In this document: piece after piece, positions 43,548 through 52,275 of the stretch
Position numbering within the stretch: position 1 is the first letter of the stretch
Layout: each line of letters begins with the position of its first letter
Assembly (NCBI RefSeq): GCF_001273755.1
Contig: NZ_LGYA01000005.1
Coordinates: 289,779-353,778, forward strand
Reading direction: 5' to 3'
Length of the DNA: 64,000 bases
From: Peribacillus butanolivorans
GTDB taxonomy: Bacteria > Bacillota > Bacilli > Bacillales > DSM-1321
The notes under the pieces: model-generated
Database searches by the model: none
Told to the model about the DNA's origin: nothing
Seen by the model: the letters and a program-made list of their open reading frames with translations, nothing else
Position numbers and translations under genes: made by a program

Positions 43548-43745
43548 TTGTATCGGAAAAATTGCTATACATGTCATAGAGCGTCTTTTAGCAGTGTAGA
43601 ATATGGAGGTTGGCTTTGTCCGACCTGCGGTGAAGACTTGTCTGCGCAAAAAGCCTTTGATGCACTTATTATGGAAAGAATTAATATGCCCCATCGTTTG
43701 AATAAGAAGGGCAATGTTTATAATTTTATAAAAAAACGAACATGA
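43548..43745 (+). CDS. Small zinc-ribbon protein of unknown function
   Basis: This 65-residue basic protein has a C-x2-C zinc ribbon in two halves: CYTCHRASFSS (Cys6, Cys9) and WLCPTCGED (Cys24, Cys27). A short helical, lysine-rich tail follows. It has no membrane segment or signal peptide, and I do not recognise the family. The TTG start has GAGGAG 8 bases upstream. It is preceded by a cluster of SinR-type operators and followed, on the same strand, by the riboswitch-sinI unit. It is probably SinR-repressed and so co-expressed with matrix functions. It could bind nucleic acid or act as an adaptor; this is not visible from sequence. Confidence 0.75.
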   Translation: MYRKNCYTCHRASFSSVEYGGWLCPTCGEDLSAQKAFDALIMERINMPHRLNKKGNVYNFIKKRT

Positions 43746-43863
43746 ATAATTTGAACCATCTTGTTTTGTACATGAAATAGACAAAAAATATCATGGATTT
43801 CTTGATTTTGTAATATTTTGTCGATAAAAAGTTGTACATTGTGGTAAATTAGCGACATAAAGT

Positions 43864-43894
43864 AGCAATATTTGGAGCAAATATTCGCTATAAT
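43864..43894 (+). promoter_or_regulatory. Dyad overlapping the putative sinI promoter -10
   Basis: An inverted repeat AGCAATATTTG-GAG-CAAATATTCGCT (43864-43889, one extra base in the right arm) directly abuts TATAAT (43889-43894). The -10 lies about 33 bases before the riboswitch. The dyad does not match SinR, Fur or CodY sites that I know. No good -35 is seen, which would fit an activated promoter. Confidence 0.45.
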
Positions 43895-43926
43895 AACATA
43901 ATAAATATAGTTTTTGTAATAATTAC

Positions 43927-44013
43927 CCTGACAAAGGCAAGCTCAGCGAAAGATGAGGGCGCAAAGGCACAGGCCTAAGTTTGCCTAATGCTAAGATGGC
44001 TGGTCTGCCTGAA
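43927..44013 (+). promoter_or_regulatory. Cyclic-di-GMP-I (GEMM-I) riboswitch upstream of sinI
   Basis: The RNA has the class I c-di-GMP aptamer core. AGGCA (43935-43939) pairs with UGCCU near 44006-44010. A CTCA-GC-GAAA-GA-TGAG hairpin with GAAA tetraloop follows. Next come GCGCAAAG (tetraloop receptor) and a GGC-ACAG-GCC helix leading to CCUAAG. The 3' region AUGGCUGGUCUGCC resembles the conserved class I end. The base before CAA (G43937) corresponds to the ligand-contacting G20 of the Vibrio Vc2 aptamer, favouring c-di-GMP over cGAMP. A six-pair AAATAC/GTATTT hairpin lies right before AGGAGG, with no U-tract, so control is probably at translation. It is 36 bases from the sinI start. Confidence 0.85.
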
Positions 44014-44048
44014 ATACATACAAGTAGTATTTTAGGAGGATAAAAGAG

Positions 44049-44189
44049 GTGGTTAACGTGGAAGTGGATCAAGAATGGGTGAAGTTGATTTCAGAAGCTA
44101 GGAAATTGGGTTTAAAGAAAGAAGAAATTAGTGCTTTTTTAAAAAAAGAGAATCTAAATGTGTCACTAGAGGAGAACAATGAAAACTAA
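44049..44189 (+). CDS. sinI: SinI-family antirepressor
   Basis: This 46-residue protein contains the SinI dimerisation motif: DQEWVKLISEARKLGLKKEEISAFLKK in residues 7-33 (B. subtilis SinI has DQEWVELIKEAKEANISPEEIRKYL). It binds the matching C-terminal helices of SinR and blocks DNA binding. GTG at 44049 lies 9 bases after AGGAGG; GTG at 44058, after AGAGGTGG, would give 43 residues. It is controlled by the upstream c-di-GMP riboswitch. Unlike B. subtilis sinI-sinR, it is convergent with its partner gene. Confidence 0.88.
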   Translation: MVNVEVDQEWVKLISEARKLGLKKEEISAFLKKENLNVSLEENNEN

Positions 44190-44212
44190 GAACCAAAAAG
44201 GAATGAAAAAAA

Positions 44213-44268
44213 CATCCCTATAAACAGTTGATTTACAACATAGCTGTCTATAGGGATTATTTTATTTT
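44213..44268. terminator. Bidirectional terminator between sinI and sinR
   Basis: A 14-bp stem with one mismatch (ATCCCTATAAACAG / CTGTCTATAGGGAT) is followed by TATTTTATTTT on the plus strand and by A/T-rich sequence on the minus side. It separates the convergent genes. Confidence 0.8.
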
Positions 44269-44338
44269 CTGAGATTCTACCAATACTAGTTTGATAGAGC
44301 TGTACTATTTATGTTTGTGTAGATAGTTTAGCATTTAT

Positions 44339-44662
44339 CTATTCTTCTTTATCTTTTCTCCATTTATTAAACTCAATGAACTCTCTGAATTGTTGTTTTG
44401 AAACGCCAGAATTCATAGCTTCCTCAACAATTTTCATCCAGTCAGTGTCCAAGGATTCCTTATTTGGCGCATCGTAAAGAAGGGCATCTACAGGAATGTT
44501 AAGTACAGCAGAGATTTTTTCGAGAAATTGAATAGAAGGATTTGTTTGTAAGTTACGCTCGAGCGAACTTAAGTATGACTTTGCTACTCCGGCTTTATCG
44601 GCTAGTTCAGTCATTGACATTTTCTTTTCTTCTCGCAGTTTTTTTACACGTTCACCAATCAA
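44339..44662 (-). CDS. sinR: SinR-family repressor of biofilm genes
   Basis: This 107-residue protein has an N-terminal Xre-type HTH (IGERVKKLREEKKMSMTELADKAGVAKSYLSSLERNLQTNPSIQFLEKISAVL), nearly superimposable on B. subtilis SinR. The recognition helix is VAKSYLSSLERNLQTNPS. The C-terminal SinI-interaction helices are DTDWMKIVEEAMNSGVSKQQFREFIEFNKWRK. It represses matrix operons and is inhibited by SinI. The TTG at 44662 gives MIGERV and has GAGGTGG 5 bases upstream; upstream codons without SinR similarity are excluded. It is transcribed toward sinI. Confidence 0.92.
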   Translation of the reverse strand: MIGERVKKLREEKKMSMTELADKAGVAKSYLSSLERNLQTNPSIQFLEKISAVLNIPVDALLYDAPNKESLDTDWMKIVEEAMNSGVSKQQFREFIEFNKWRKDKEE

Positions 44663-45102
44663 CAATACCACCTCGAAACATGTTCTATTTATCTTCGATT
44701 TATAAGTTTTAAACCCACATAAAATCACAGGAATAGGAAGCCTGAAAAGCTAGATTGCTTCAACTGACTATCAGTATAGAGGGACCAAAAATATCTATTG
44801 ATAGAAGGTTACTGTTTACTTCGCATTTTCGTTTGTCTTGTTAAAGACTCATGTGAAAAGTGGGGAGTGTGTAATGTACTTTTGCTACTTCCCTCTATTT
44901 TAACAGTTTTACCCCTCTTTTATCCAATGTTTTTCGTAAGAACTGAATTCAGGTCCATAGACATAGAGTGACATGAAGTTGTACCTCTAGAATAGAAGTG
45001 TTAAAATTAAGCGTGGATTAGTATTAACAGAAGGTGTGTTTCTTCTTACTTATATGAATGTGTTATTGAATGATCATTACCATAATAGAGGAGCGTTATT
45101 GA
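44663..45102. other. Divergent gap sinR/secA
   Basis: This 440-base gap contains the promoters of leftward sinR and rightward secA. I see a single GTTCTAT near 44682 that resembles a SinR half-site with one mismatch, and no ORF. No promoter could be fixed with confidence. Confidence 0.45.
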
Positions 45103-47616
45103 ATGCTTAATATATTAAATAAAGTTTTTGATCCGAATAAGCGAGAAATTAAGCGTCTGGAAAAAGTCGCTGATCAGGTCGAAGCGCTGGCTGATGAGAC
45201 AGCTGCGTTATCGGATGAGCAGTTGCGCGCCAAAACAGAGGAGTTTAAGGAGCGTTATCAAAACGGGGAAACCGTGGATGATTTGCTTGTTGAAGCTTTT
45301 GCGGTTGCGCGTGAAGGGGCGAAACGAGCTCTTGGTTTGTACCCTTACCGTGTTCAAATCATGGGTGGGGCATCACTTCATGATGGAAACATCTCTGAGA
45401 TGAAAACGGGGGAAGGTAAAACATTAACATCAACCATGCCGGTTTATTTAAACGCGCTTACTGGTAAAGGTGTGCATGTCGTGACTGTCAATGAATACTT
45501 GGCGAACCGTGATGCAACTGAGATGGGTGTATTGTATGATTTCCTGGGTTTGACTGTTGGGTTGAATTTGAACAGTCATTCTAAAGAAGAAAAACAAGCT
45601 GCCTACAATTCTGACATTACTTATAGCACGAATAATGAGTTAGGCTTTGATTACTTGCGTGACAATATGGTTTTGTATAAAGAACAAATGGTACAGCGCC
45701 CGTTGCATTTTGCTGTCATCGATGAAGTCGATTCGATTTTGATTGATGAAGCGAGAACGCCATTGATTATTTCTGGTTCAGCGCAAAAATCGGCGCAGCT
45801 TTACATCCAAGCAAATGCGTTTGTGAGGACGTTACAAAAAGAAACGGACTATACGTATGATGAAAAAACAAAAGGTGTTCAGCTGACCGAAGAGGGTATG
45901 AACCGTGCTGAAAGAGCATTTAATATCGATAACTTGTTCGATATCAACCATGTTACCTTAAACCATCATATTAATCAGGCTTTGAAGGCGCATGTTTCCA
46001 TGCATTTGGATGTGGATTATGTTGTTCAAGATGGCGAGATTGTCATCGTTGATCAATTCACTGGCCGTTTAATGAAGGGCCGTCGTTATAGTGAAGGTCT
46101 TCATCAGGCAATTGAAGCAAAAGAGGGCCTTGAAATTCAAAATGAAAGCATGACACTTGCAACTATCACGTTCCAAAACTATTTCCGGATGTACGAAAAA
46201 CTTTCTGGTATGACAGGTACAGCTAAGACAGAGGAAGAGGAATTTCGGAATATCTATAATATGAATGTTATTGCGATTCCAACAAACCGGAATATTGTTC
46301 GTGATGACCGCGCCGATCTTATTTACGCGTCAACGGATGGGAAATTCCGCGCTGTTGTGGAAGACATCGCTGAGCGTTATACAAAAGGGCAGCCAGTGCT
46401 CGTTGGTACTGTTGCCATTGAAACGTCTGAAGTCATTTCTGCGTATTTATCCAAAAAAGGTATACCTCATGATGTTTTGAATGCAAAGAATCATGAGCGT
46501 GAAGCAGAAATCATTGCGAATGCAGGTAATCAAGGTTCAGTTACAATCGCTACTAACATGGCTGGCCGTGGTACGGATATCAAGCTTGGCGAAGGTGTCA
46601 AAGAACTTGGCGGCCTTGCTGTTATCGGTACGGAGCGTCATGAAAGTCGAAGGATAGATAACCAATTGCGTGGTCGTTCCGGTCGTCAGGGAGATCCTGG
46701 GGTTACTCAATTCTATTTATCAATGGAAGATGAACTGATGCGACGCTTCGGTTCGGATAATATGAAAAGTATGATGGCACGTCTTGGTATGGATGATTCA
46801 CAGCCAATTCAAAGTAAAATGGTGACGAGAGCCGTTGAATCCGCTCAGAAACGAGTGGAAGGGAATAACTTTGATTCGCGTAAACAATTGCTGCAGTATG
46901 ACGATGTCCTACGTCAACAACGGGAAATCATCTATAAACAGCGTTTTGATGTGATGGAAAGTGAAAACTTACGTGAAATTGTTGAGACGATGATTGAGGC
47001 ATCCATTCAGCGCAATGTTGCTGCGTTTGCTCCAATGGGTGATGAAGAAGGCTGGAACTTACAAGGTCTTGTCGATTACTTGAATGGTAACCTATTCAAT
47101 GAAGGTTCAATTACAATAGAAGATTTAGAAGGAAAAAATGAATCGGAATTGGTTGAATTTATTTTAGGTAAAGTGAAAGAAGACTATGATCAAAAAGAAG
47201 CAGAGCTTTCAGAAGATCAAATGCGAGAGTTTGAAAAGGTTATCGTTCTTCGTGCGGTGGATAGCAAGTGGATGGACCATATCGATGCTATGGAACAATT
47301 GCGTCAAGGGATTCACCTTCGTGCTTATGGTCAAATTGACCCACTTCGTGAATACCAATCAGAAGGTTTCGCAATGTTTGAAGCTATGATTGCCTCCATG
47401 GAAGATGAAGTCGCTAAATACATTATGAAAGCTGAAATTCGCAACAATTTAGAGCGGAAAGAAGTCATAAAAGGACAAGCGGTCAATCCGAAGGAAGAAG
47501 ATGGAGGAAAAGTGAAGAAGGCTCCAGCCCGTAAAAAGGATGAAGTCGGGCGAAATGCCTTATGTCCATGTGGTAGCGGCAAAAAATATAAGAATTGCCA
47601 TGGTAATTTAGCCTAA
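45103..47616 (+). CDS. secA: Preprotein translocase ATPase SecA
   Basis: This 837-residue motor protein has Walker [24 protein letters not shown] (DEAD motif), preprotein cross-linking domain, GRGTDIKLG and [18 protein letters not shown] helicase motifs and the C-terminal zinc-binding [14 protein letters not shown]. It drives general secretion through SecYEG. This is the housekeeping copy; the window also holds the end of a secA2. GAGGAG lies 10 bases before the ATG. It is followed by prfB as in B. subtilis. Confidence 0.98.
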   Translation: MLNILNKVFDPNKREIKRLEKVADQVEALADETAALSDEQLRAKTEEFKERYQNGETVDDLLVEAFAVAREGAKRALGLYPYRVQIMGGASLHDGNISEMKTGEGKTLTSTMPVYLNALTGKGVHVVTVNEYLANRDATEMGVLYDFLGLTVGLNLNSHSKEEKQAAYNSDITYSTNNELGFDYLRDNMVLYKEQMVQRPLHFAVIDEVDSILIDEARTPLIISGSAQKSAQLYIQANAFVRTLQKETDYTYDEKTKGVQLTEEGMNRAERAFNIDNLFDINHVTLNHHINQALKAHVSMHLDVDYVVQDGEIVIVDQFTGRLMKGRRYSEGLHQAIEAKEGLEIQNESMTLATITFQNYFRMYEKLSGMTGTAKTEEEEFRNIYNMNVIAIPTNRNIVRDDRADLIYASTDGKFRAVVEDIAERYTKGQPVLVGTVAIETSEVISAYLSKKGIPHDVLNAKNHEREAEIIANAGNQGSVTIATNMAGRGTDIKLGEGVKELGGLAVIGTERHESRRIDNQLRGRSGRQGDPGVTQFYLSMEDELMRRFGSDNMKSMMARLGMDDSQPIQSKMVTRAVESAQKRVEGNNFDSRKQLLQYDDVLRQQREIIYKQRFDVMESENLREIVETMIEASIQRNVAAFAPMGDEEGWNLQGLVDYLNGNLFNEGSITIEDLEGKNESELVEFILGKVKEDYDQKEAELSEDQMREFEKVIVLRAVDSKWMDHIDAMEQLRQGIHLRAYGQIDPLREYQSEGFAMFEAMIASMEDEVAKYIMKAEIRNNLERKEVIKGQAVNPKEEDGGKVKKAPARKKDEVGRNALCPCGSGKKYKNCHGNLA

Positions 47617-47763
47617 AGTTAGGTGTATAATGATAAGAGAGACGGTGTAAGAACTTGCCGCCTCTTTTCATGTTTAGTTTGCGTATAGTTTGAAGATGTT
47701 TATTGGACTGAAACACATCCCTGTACAGGGGTTTTTTTAACATACTTAATGAGGTGAAGAGAA

Positions 47764-48862
47764 ATGGAATTAGCAGAAATTAGAAATGAACTTGAACGAA
47801 CCGCACAACGATTAACGGACTTTAGGGGGTCTCTTTGACTTAGATGAAAAAGAGGCACGAATCGCACAACTAGAAAATGAGATGACACACCCTGATTTTT
47901 GGAATGATCAGTCAAAAGCACAGACTGTCATCAATGAAACGAATGCATTGAAAGATCAAGTCAATCAATTGTCCGATTTGAATGATGCATATGAAAATCT
48001 GGATTTGACGTATGAATTAGTGAAAGAAGAAAGCGATGAAGAACTTCTTGCTGAGTTGGTAGAAGAAATCACGATTCTTTCACAAAAGATGAATGAATTT
48101 GAACTTCAACTTTTACTAAGTGAAGAATATGATTCGAAAAATGCAATTTTGGAATTGCATCCTGGTGCAGGTGGAACTGAGTCCCAAGATTGGGGTTCAA
48201 TGTTGCTTCGTATGTATACAAGATGGGGTGAAAAAAGGGGCTTTAAAGTAGAAACCCTTGATTACCTTCCAGGTGATGAAGCTGGAATCAAGAGTGTCAC
48301 GCTGCTGTTCAAGGGCCATAACGCATATGGTTATCTGAAAGCAGAGAAAGGTGTTCACCGTCTAGTTCGGATTTCTCCTTTCGATTCATCAGGGCGCCGT
48401 CATACTTCATTCGTTTCTTGCGAAGTTATGCCGGAATTCGACGAGACGATTAATATAGAAATTCGTACGGAAGATCTGAAGGTTGATACGTACCGGGCAA
48501 GTGGGGCAGGTGGTCAGCATATTAATACGACTGACTCAGCCGTAAGGATTACGCATTTACCTACAAATACTGTGGTAACGTGCCAAAACGAGAGATCGCA
48601 AATCAAAAACAAGGCTCAAGCCATGAATATGCTGAAAGCCAAATTATATCAACTTGAAATTGAACAACAGCAAGCCGATTTGGATGAAATTCGCGGGGAG
48701 CAAAAGGAAATTGGCTGGGGAAGCCAAATCCGTTCTTACGTCTTCCATCCCTACTCCATGGTAAAAGACCACCGTACTAGTGCGGAGACAGGAAACTTGG
48801 GAGCTGTCATGGACGGAGATATCGATATGTTCATTGATGCCTATTTACGTTCAAAATTATAA
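47764..48862 (+). CDS. prfB: Peptide chain release factor 2 (programmed +1 frameshift)
   Basis: Translation starts at ATG 47764 and reads 24 codons to CTT, then meets in-frame TGA (47836-47838). A +1 shift continues with GAC at 47837 to the stop at 48862, giving about 365 residues as in other RF2. The protein has the peptidyl-hydrolysis motif GGQ ([18 protein letters not shown]) and SPF (recognition of UGA/UAA) in [12 protein letters not shown]. Without the shift only the part from 47882 is seen as an open frame. RF2 autoregulates its own synthesis by this mechanism. Confidence 0.96.
47824..47838 (+). promoter_or_regulatory. prfB programmed frameshift site
   Basis: AGGGGG acts as an internal Shine-Dalgarno sequence three bases before the slippery CTT-TGA-C (47833-47839). 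When RF2 is scarce the ribosome slips +1 at CTT and reads GAC. Confidence 0.95.
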
Positions 48863-48867
48863 GAAGT

Positions 48868-48903
48868 AAAAGTCGGGCCGGATTTTCTGGTTCGGCTTTT
48901 TTT
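48868..48903 (+). terminator. Terminator after prfB
   Basis: A 13-bp stem with several G-U pairs (AAGTCGGGCCGGA / TCTGGTTCGGCTT) is followed by TTTTTT. Confidence 0.88.
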
Positions 48904-49044
48904 ATGATTACGTATACATGGAAGTTCAATTCACTACCACTTTAAAGTCATTTGGCTGACTTTTACAGGATATTATAGGGGATGCAATACAACGTTCGGC
49001 CAATACTAGATAAAAAATGATGGTTTTATAGGAGAAAATATAGA

Positions 49045-49908
49045 ATGAGAAAAAGATACCGGGAGCAAAAGCACCCTTTGATACAAAAGTTAATGGAGTA
49101 CGGGTTGGTAATTGTCGGTTCGGCTATTATTGCAATTGGTTTTAATGTATTCTTGCTTCCCAACCAAATTGCTTCAGGCGGAGTCAGCGGAATTAGTACG
49201 ATTCTCGATTCTACGCTCGGTTGGGAACCAGCCTATGTACTGTGGGGATGTAATATTCCCTTATTTATTGCAGGACTTATTATACTTGGACGGCATTTTG
49301 GTGCAAAGAGTCTGATTGGAACATTGTTCTTACCGCTTGTCGTATTCCTTACAAAGGATTGGGAGCCATGGACGAATGATGCTTTGCTTGGTTCAATATG
49401 TGGGGGAATTATGGTGGGCCTTGGGTTAGGAATTGTTTTCCGCGGGAAGGGTTCCACCGGGGGAACGGATTTAGCAGCACAGATTATTCATAAGTATACC
49501 CATATGTCATTAGGGACATGTGTAGCTGTCATTGATGGAATCATTGTCTTAAGCGCTGCGATTGTTTTTGATATTGAAAAAGGGCTTTATGCGTTAATAG
49601 GTTTATATGTGACAAGCAAGACGATTGATCTCGTTCAGGTTGGGTTGAATCGTTCTAAGATGGCATTAATTATCATGAATAATGAAATGGAAGTAAGGAA
49701 TGCTATCTTACATGAGCTAGACCGGGGAGTAACACGAATTTCCGGGTATGGCGGCTATACGGATGATACTCGTCCAATTTTGATGTGTGTAATAGACCAG
49801 TCGGAATTCACTAAATTGAAACAATTGGTTAAACTTGTTGACCCTAAAGCGTTTGTGATCGTAATGGATGCATCGGAAGTACTTGGGGAGGGTTTTAAAC
49901 TAGATTAA
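49045..49908 (+). CDS. YitT family membrane protein (YvjA-like)
   Basis: This 287-residue protein has five to six N-terminal membrane helices. The motifs LPNQIASGGVSGISTIL and RGKGSTGGTDLAAQI are typical of YitT/DUF161. A cytoplasmic C-terminal DUF2179 domain has GVTRISGYGGYTDDTRPILMCVI. Transport function is suspected for the family but not established. It lies between prfB and cccB, as yvjA does in Bacillus. Confidence 0.87.
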   Translation: MRKRYREQKHPLIQKLMEYGLVIVGSAIIAIGFNVFLLPNQIASGGVSGISTILDSTLGWEPAYVLWGCNIPLFIAGLIILGRHFGAKSLIGTLFLPLVVFLTKDWEPWTNDALLGSICGGIMVGLGLGIVFRGKGSTGGTDLAAQIIHKYTHMSLGTCVAVIDGIIVLSAAIVFDIEKGLYALIGLYVTSKTIDLVQVGLNRSKMALIIMNNEMEVRNAILHELDRGVTRISGYGGYTDDTRPILMCVIDQSEFTKLKQLVKLVDPKAFVIVMDASEVLGEGFKLD

Positions 49909-49957
49909 AATTGGTATAATATTTCTGTACTGGTATAAAACAGAGGGGGTAAATTCT

Positions 49958-50299
49958 ATGAAAAAGAAATGGTTAGCCTTATTAATGGGTACGTCTCTCG
50001 CCTTGGCTGCGTGCGGAGGAAACGATGATAATGCAGATAATGAGCCAGCAAGTGATCAAAACGAAACTACAACCGTAGATGCAGGAGATGCAGCGAAAAT
50101 TTATGAAAACAAATGTTCAAGCTGTCATGCAGTAAATCTTGAAGGTGGCGTAGGACCGAATTTAACGAAAGTTGGTTCGAGATTATCAAAAGATGAAATC
50201 GAGCAAGTCATTGCAAAAGGTCAAGGAGCAATGCCAAAAGGTATAATTCAGGGAACCGAAGCGAGCAAAGTTGCTGAATGGCTTGCTGAACATAAATAA
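49958..50299 (+). CDS. cccB: Cytochrome c-551 lipoprotein
   Basis: This 113-residue lipoprotein has a signal peptide ending in a lipobox (LALAACGG, Cys19) and an acidic spacer. One class I cytochrome c domain follows with haem motif CSSCH (about residues 54-58) and axial Met in GAMPKG. It is a membrane-anchored electron carrier outside the cell. AGAGGGGG precedes the ATG. Confidence 0.93.
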   Translation: MKKKWLALLMGTSLALAACGGNDDNADNEPASDQNETTTVDAGDAAKIYENKCSSCHAVNLEGGVGPNLTKVGSRLSKDEIEQVIAKGQGAMPKGIIQGTEASKVAEWLAEHK

Positions 50300-50482
50300 C
50301 GACTATAGAAACGTTCTGCATACAGCAGGGCGTTTTATTTATCCTCCTTATAAATCCACAGAAAACCCACAACTAATCCCTAATCAAGAAAACTAATCCT
50401 AGAATTATTACGTAGATGTTGATAATCTTTCTCAATGAAATGAAACTGTAATATTTTTATTCTTAATTTGACAAAATTAGAT

Positions 50483-50490
50483 GTTATAAT
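50483..50490 (+). promoter_or_regulatory. Extended -10 promoter of ftsEX
   Basis: TGTTATAAT (50482-50490) is a perfect extended -10. A TTGACA at 50468 lies only 11 bases upstream, too close to be its -35, so recognition probably relies on the extended -10. Confidence 0.5.
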
Positions 50491-50594
50491 GTTTCTGTGC
50501 TCTAGTAAGAAAGATTCCTGTCAGATTCCAGTGAAAATTGTCGAAAAAGCTTAGTTACATAAATATAAAAACAAGCAAATTAGGTGGTTTTAGA

Positions 50595-51281
50595 ATGATA
50601 GAAATGATAGATGTGAAAAAGACCTATCCTAATGGCGTAATTGCCATTAATGGACTCAATGTAAAAATAAAACCAGGCGAATTCGTTTATGTAGTAGGAC
50701 CCAGCGGTGCCGGAAAATCGACCTTCATCAAAATGATGTATCGGGAAGAAAAGCCGACAAGTGGTAATATCTTGGTAAATGGTGTCAGCCTTCCAAGTAT
50801 CCGCAATTCGAAAGTTCCTCTATTCCGCCGTAATATCGGTATGGTATTCCAAGATTTCAAACTCCTTCAAACCTTCACAGTTTATGAAAATGTAGCATTT
50901 GCGATGGAAGTTATCGAAAAAGAACCAGAAGAAATTAAAAAGAGAGTCATGGAAGTTCTTGACCTAGTAGGGATTAAACATAAAGCTAGAATGCTCCCTT
51001 CTGAACTATCTGGTGGAGAACAGCAGAGGGTTGCGATTGCACGTTCGATCGTCAATGACCCTAAGGTGGTTATCGCCGATGAACCTACAGGGAATCTAGA
51101 TCCTGAAACATCATGGGAAATTATGAACATATTTGAAGAAATTAATAATCGTGGAACAACACTTGTCATGGCCACACATAATAGGGACATCGTTAACAAT
51201 ATTAAACGACGTGTCATTGCCATTGAAAGTGGAAAAATAGTTCGAGACGAACATCGAGGTGATTACGGATATGAAATTTAG
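50595..51281 (+). CDS. ftsE: Cell-division ABC transporter ATPase FtsE
   Basis: This 228-residue ATPase has Walker A GPSGAGKST, Q-loop QDFKLL, signature LSGGEQQR, Walker B VVIADEPT and switch His ATHNRDI. With FtsX it activates an extracellular peptidoglycan hydrolase. The ATG at 50595 has TTAGGTGG 7 bases upstream and gives the standard FtsE N-terminus MIEM; an in-frame extension to 50538 is rejected. It overlaps ftsX by 11 bases. Confidence 0.95.
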   Translation: MIEMIDVKKTYPNGVIAINGLNVKIKPGEFVYVVGPSGAGKSTFIKMMYREEKPTSGNILVNGVSLPSIRNSKVPLFRRNIGMVFQDFKLLQTFTVYENVAFAMEVIEKEPEEIKKRVMEVLDLVGIKHKARMLPSELSGGEQQRVAIARSIVNDPKVVIADEPTGNLDPETSWEIMNIFEEINNRGTTLVMATHNRDIVNNIKRRVIAIESGKIVRDEHRGDYGYEI

Positions 51282-52164
51282 AACATTACTCCGTCACTTC
51301 CGTGAAAGTTTTAAAAATATTGGCCGTAATGGTTGGATGACGTTTGCATCAGTCAGTGCAGTAACAGTCACTCTAACATTGGTTGGCGTTTTTTTAGTGC
51401 TCATGATGAATTTAAATCATATCGCGGGAAATGTGGAGAAGGATGTCGAAGTTCGTGCACATATTGATAATGCTGCGAATGATGACGATATAAAAGCAAT
51501 CGGTAAGAAAATTACAGAGATGAGCGGCATCGAAACAGTCATATTCTCTCCAAAAGATGAAGAGCTCACCAATTTAATAGATGATTTAGGCGATAATGGT
51601 GATGCCTTCAAACCATTTGAACAGGACAACCCATTAAGGGACGTTTACATTATCAAAACGAAATCTCCGCAAGATGTCATCAAGGTGGCAAAAAAGATCG
51701 AAGGTTTTGAATATATCCAGAGTGTTAAATATGGACAAGGCTATGTAGAGAAACTATTCAGTTTCGTGAATATAGCCAGAAATATAGGAATCGTTCTTAT
51801 TGTAGGTTTGCTTTTTACTGCGATGTTCCTTATTTCGAATACTATTAAAATTACAATTGTAGCTAGAAGAAAAGAAATTGAGATTATGAGATTAGTAGGA
51901 GCAACAAATAACTTTATCCGTTGGCCATTTTTCTTAGAGGGACTCTGGTTGGGAATTCTCGGTTCAATCGTGCCAATTGGTCTAATTTCAGTACTCTATT
52001 ACAATATTTATAAATATGTAGCACCACAGATTACGTTTAAATTCATAGATTTTCTACCTGCAAGCCCGTTTATTTATCAAATTTCGGCCATTCTTATTGT
52101 AATAGGCGCCGTTATCGGGATATGGGGCAGCTTGATGTCCGTTAGGAAATTCTTAAAAGTATAA
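51271..52164 (+). CDS. ftsX: Cell-division ABC transporter permease FtsX
   Basis: This 297-residue protein has four membrane helices, a large extracellular loop (about residues 50-165) after the first helix and the FtsX motif ARRKEIEIMRLVGATNNFIRWPF. The loop contacts the hydrolase that FtsEX controls. The ATG at 51271 overlaps ftsE; GAGGTGAT lies upstream. Confidence 0.95.
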   Translation: MKFRTLLRHFRESFKNIGRNGWMTFASVSAVTVTLTLVGVFLVLMMNLNHIAGNVEKDVEVRAHIDNAANDDDIKAIGKKITEMSGIETVIFSPKDEELTNLIDDLGDNGDAFKPFEQDNPLRDVYIIKTKSPQDVIKVAKKIEGFEYIQSVKYGQGYVEKLFSFVNIARNIGIVLIVGLLFTAMFLISNTIKITIVARRKEIEIMRLVGATNNFIRWPFFLEGLWLGILGSIVPIGLISVLYYNIYKYVAPQITFKFIDFLPASPFIYQISAILIVIGAVIGIWGSLMSVRKFLKV

Positions 52165-52275
52165 AAATGTATCTTCACACCTTCTTTTACACTCGAATGT
52201 CAAAAGAAGCCTAGTACAAATAGAGAGACGTTACAAGGCGTTAGATGTGACGGGATTGAAAGGGGAAATGAAACG

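Noticed and set aside
43506..43784. 92-codon minus-strand frame opposite the zinc-ribbon gene
   Set aside because: Opposite-strand shadow of the zinc-ribbon gene, which has the proper SD and Cys motifs.
50468..50490. TTGACA and TATAAT before ftsE as a SigmaA pair
   Set aside because: Spacing is 11 bases, too short; only the extended -10 is kept.
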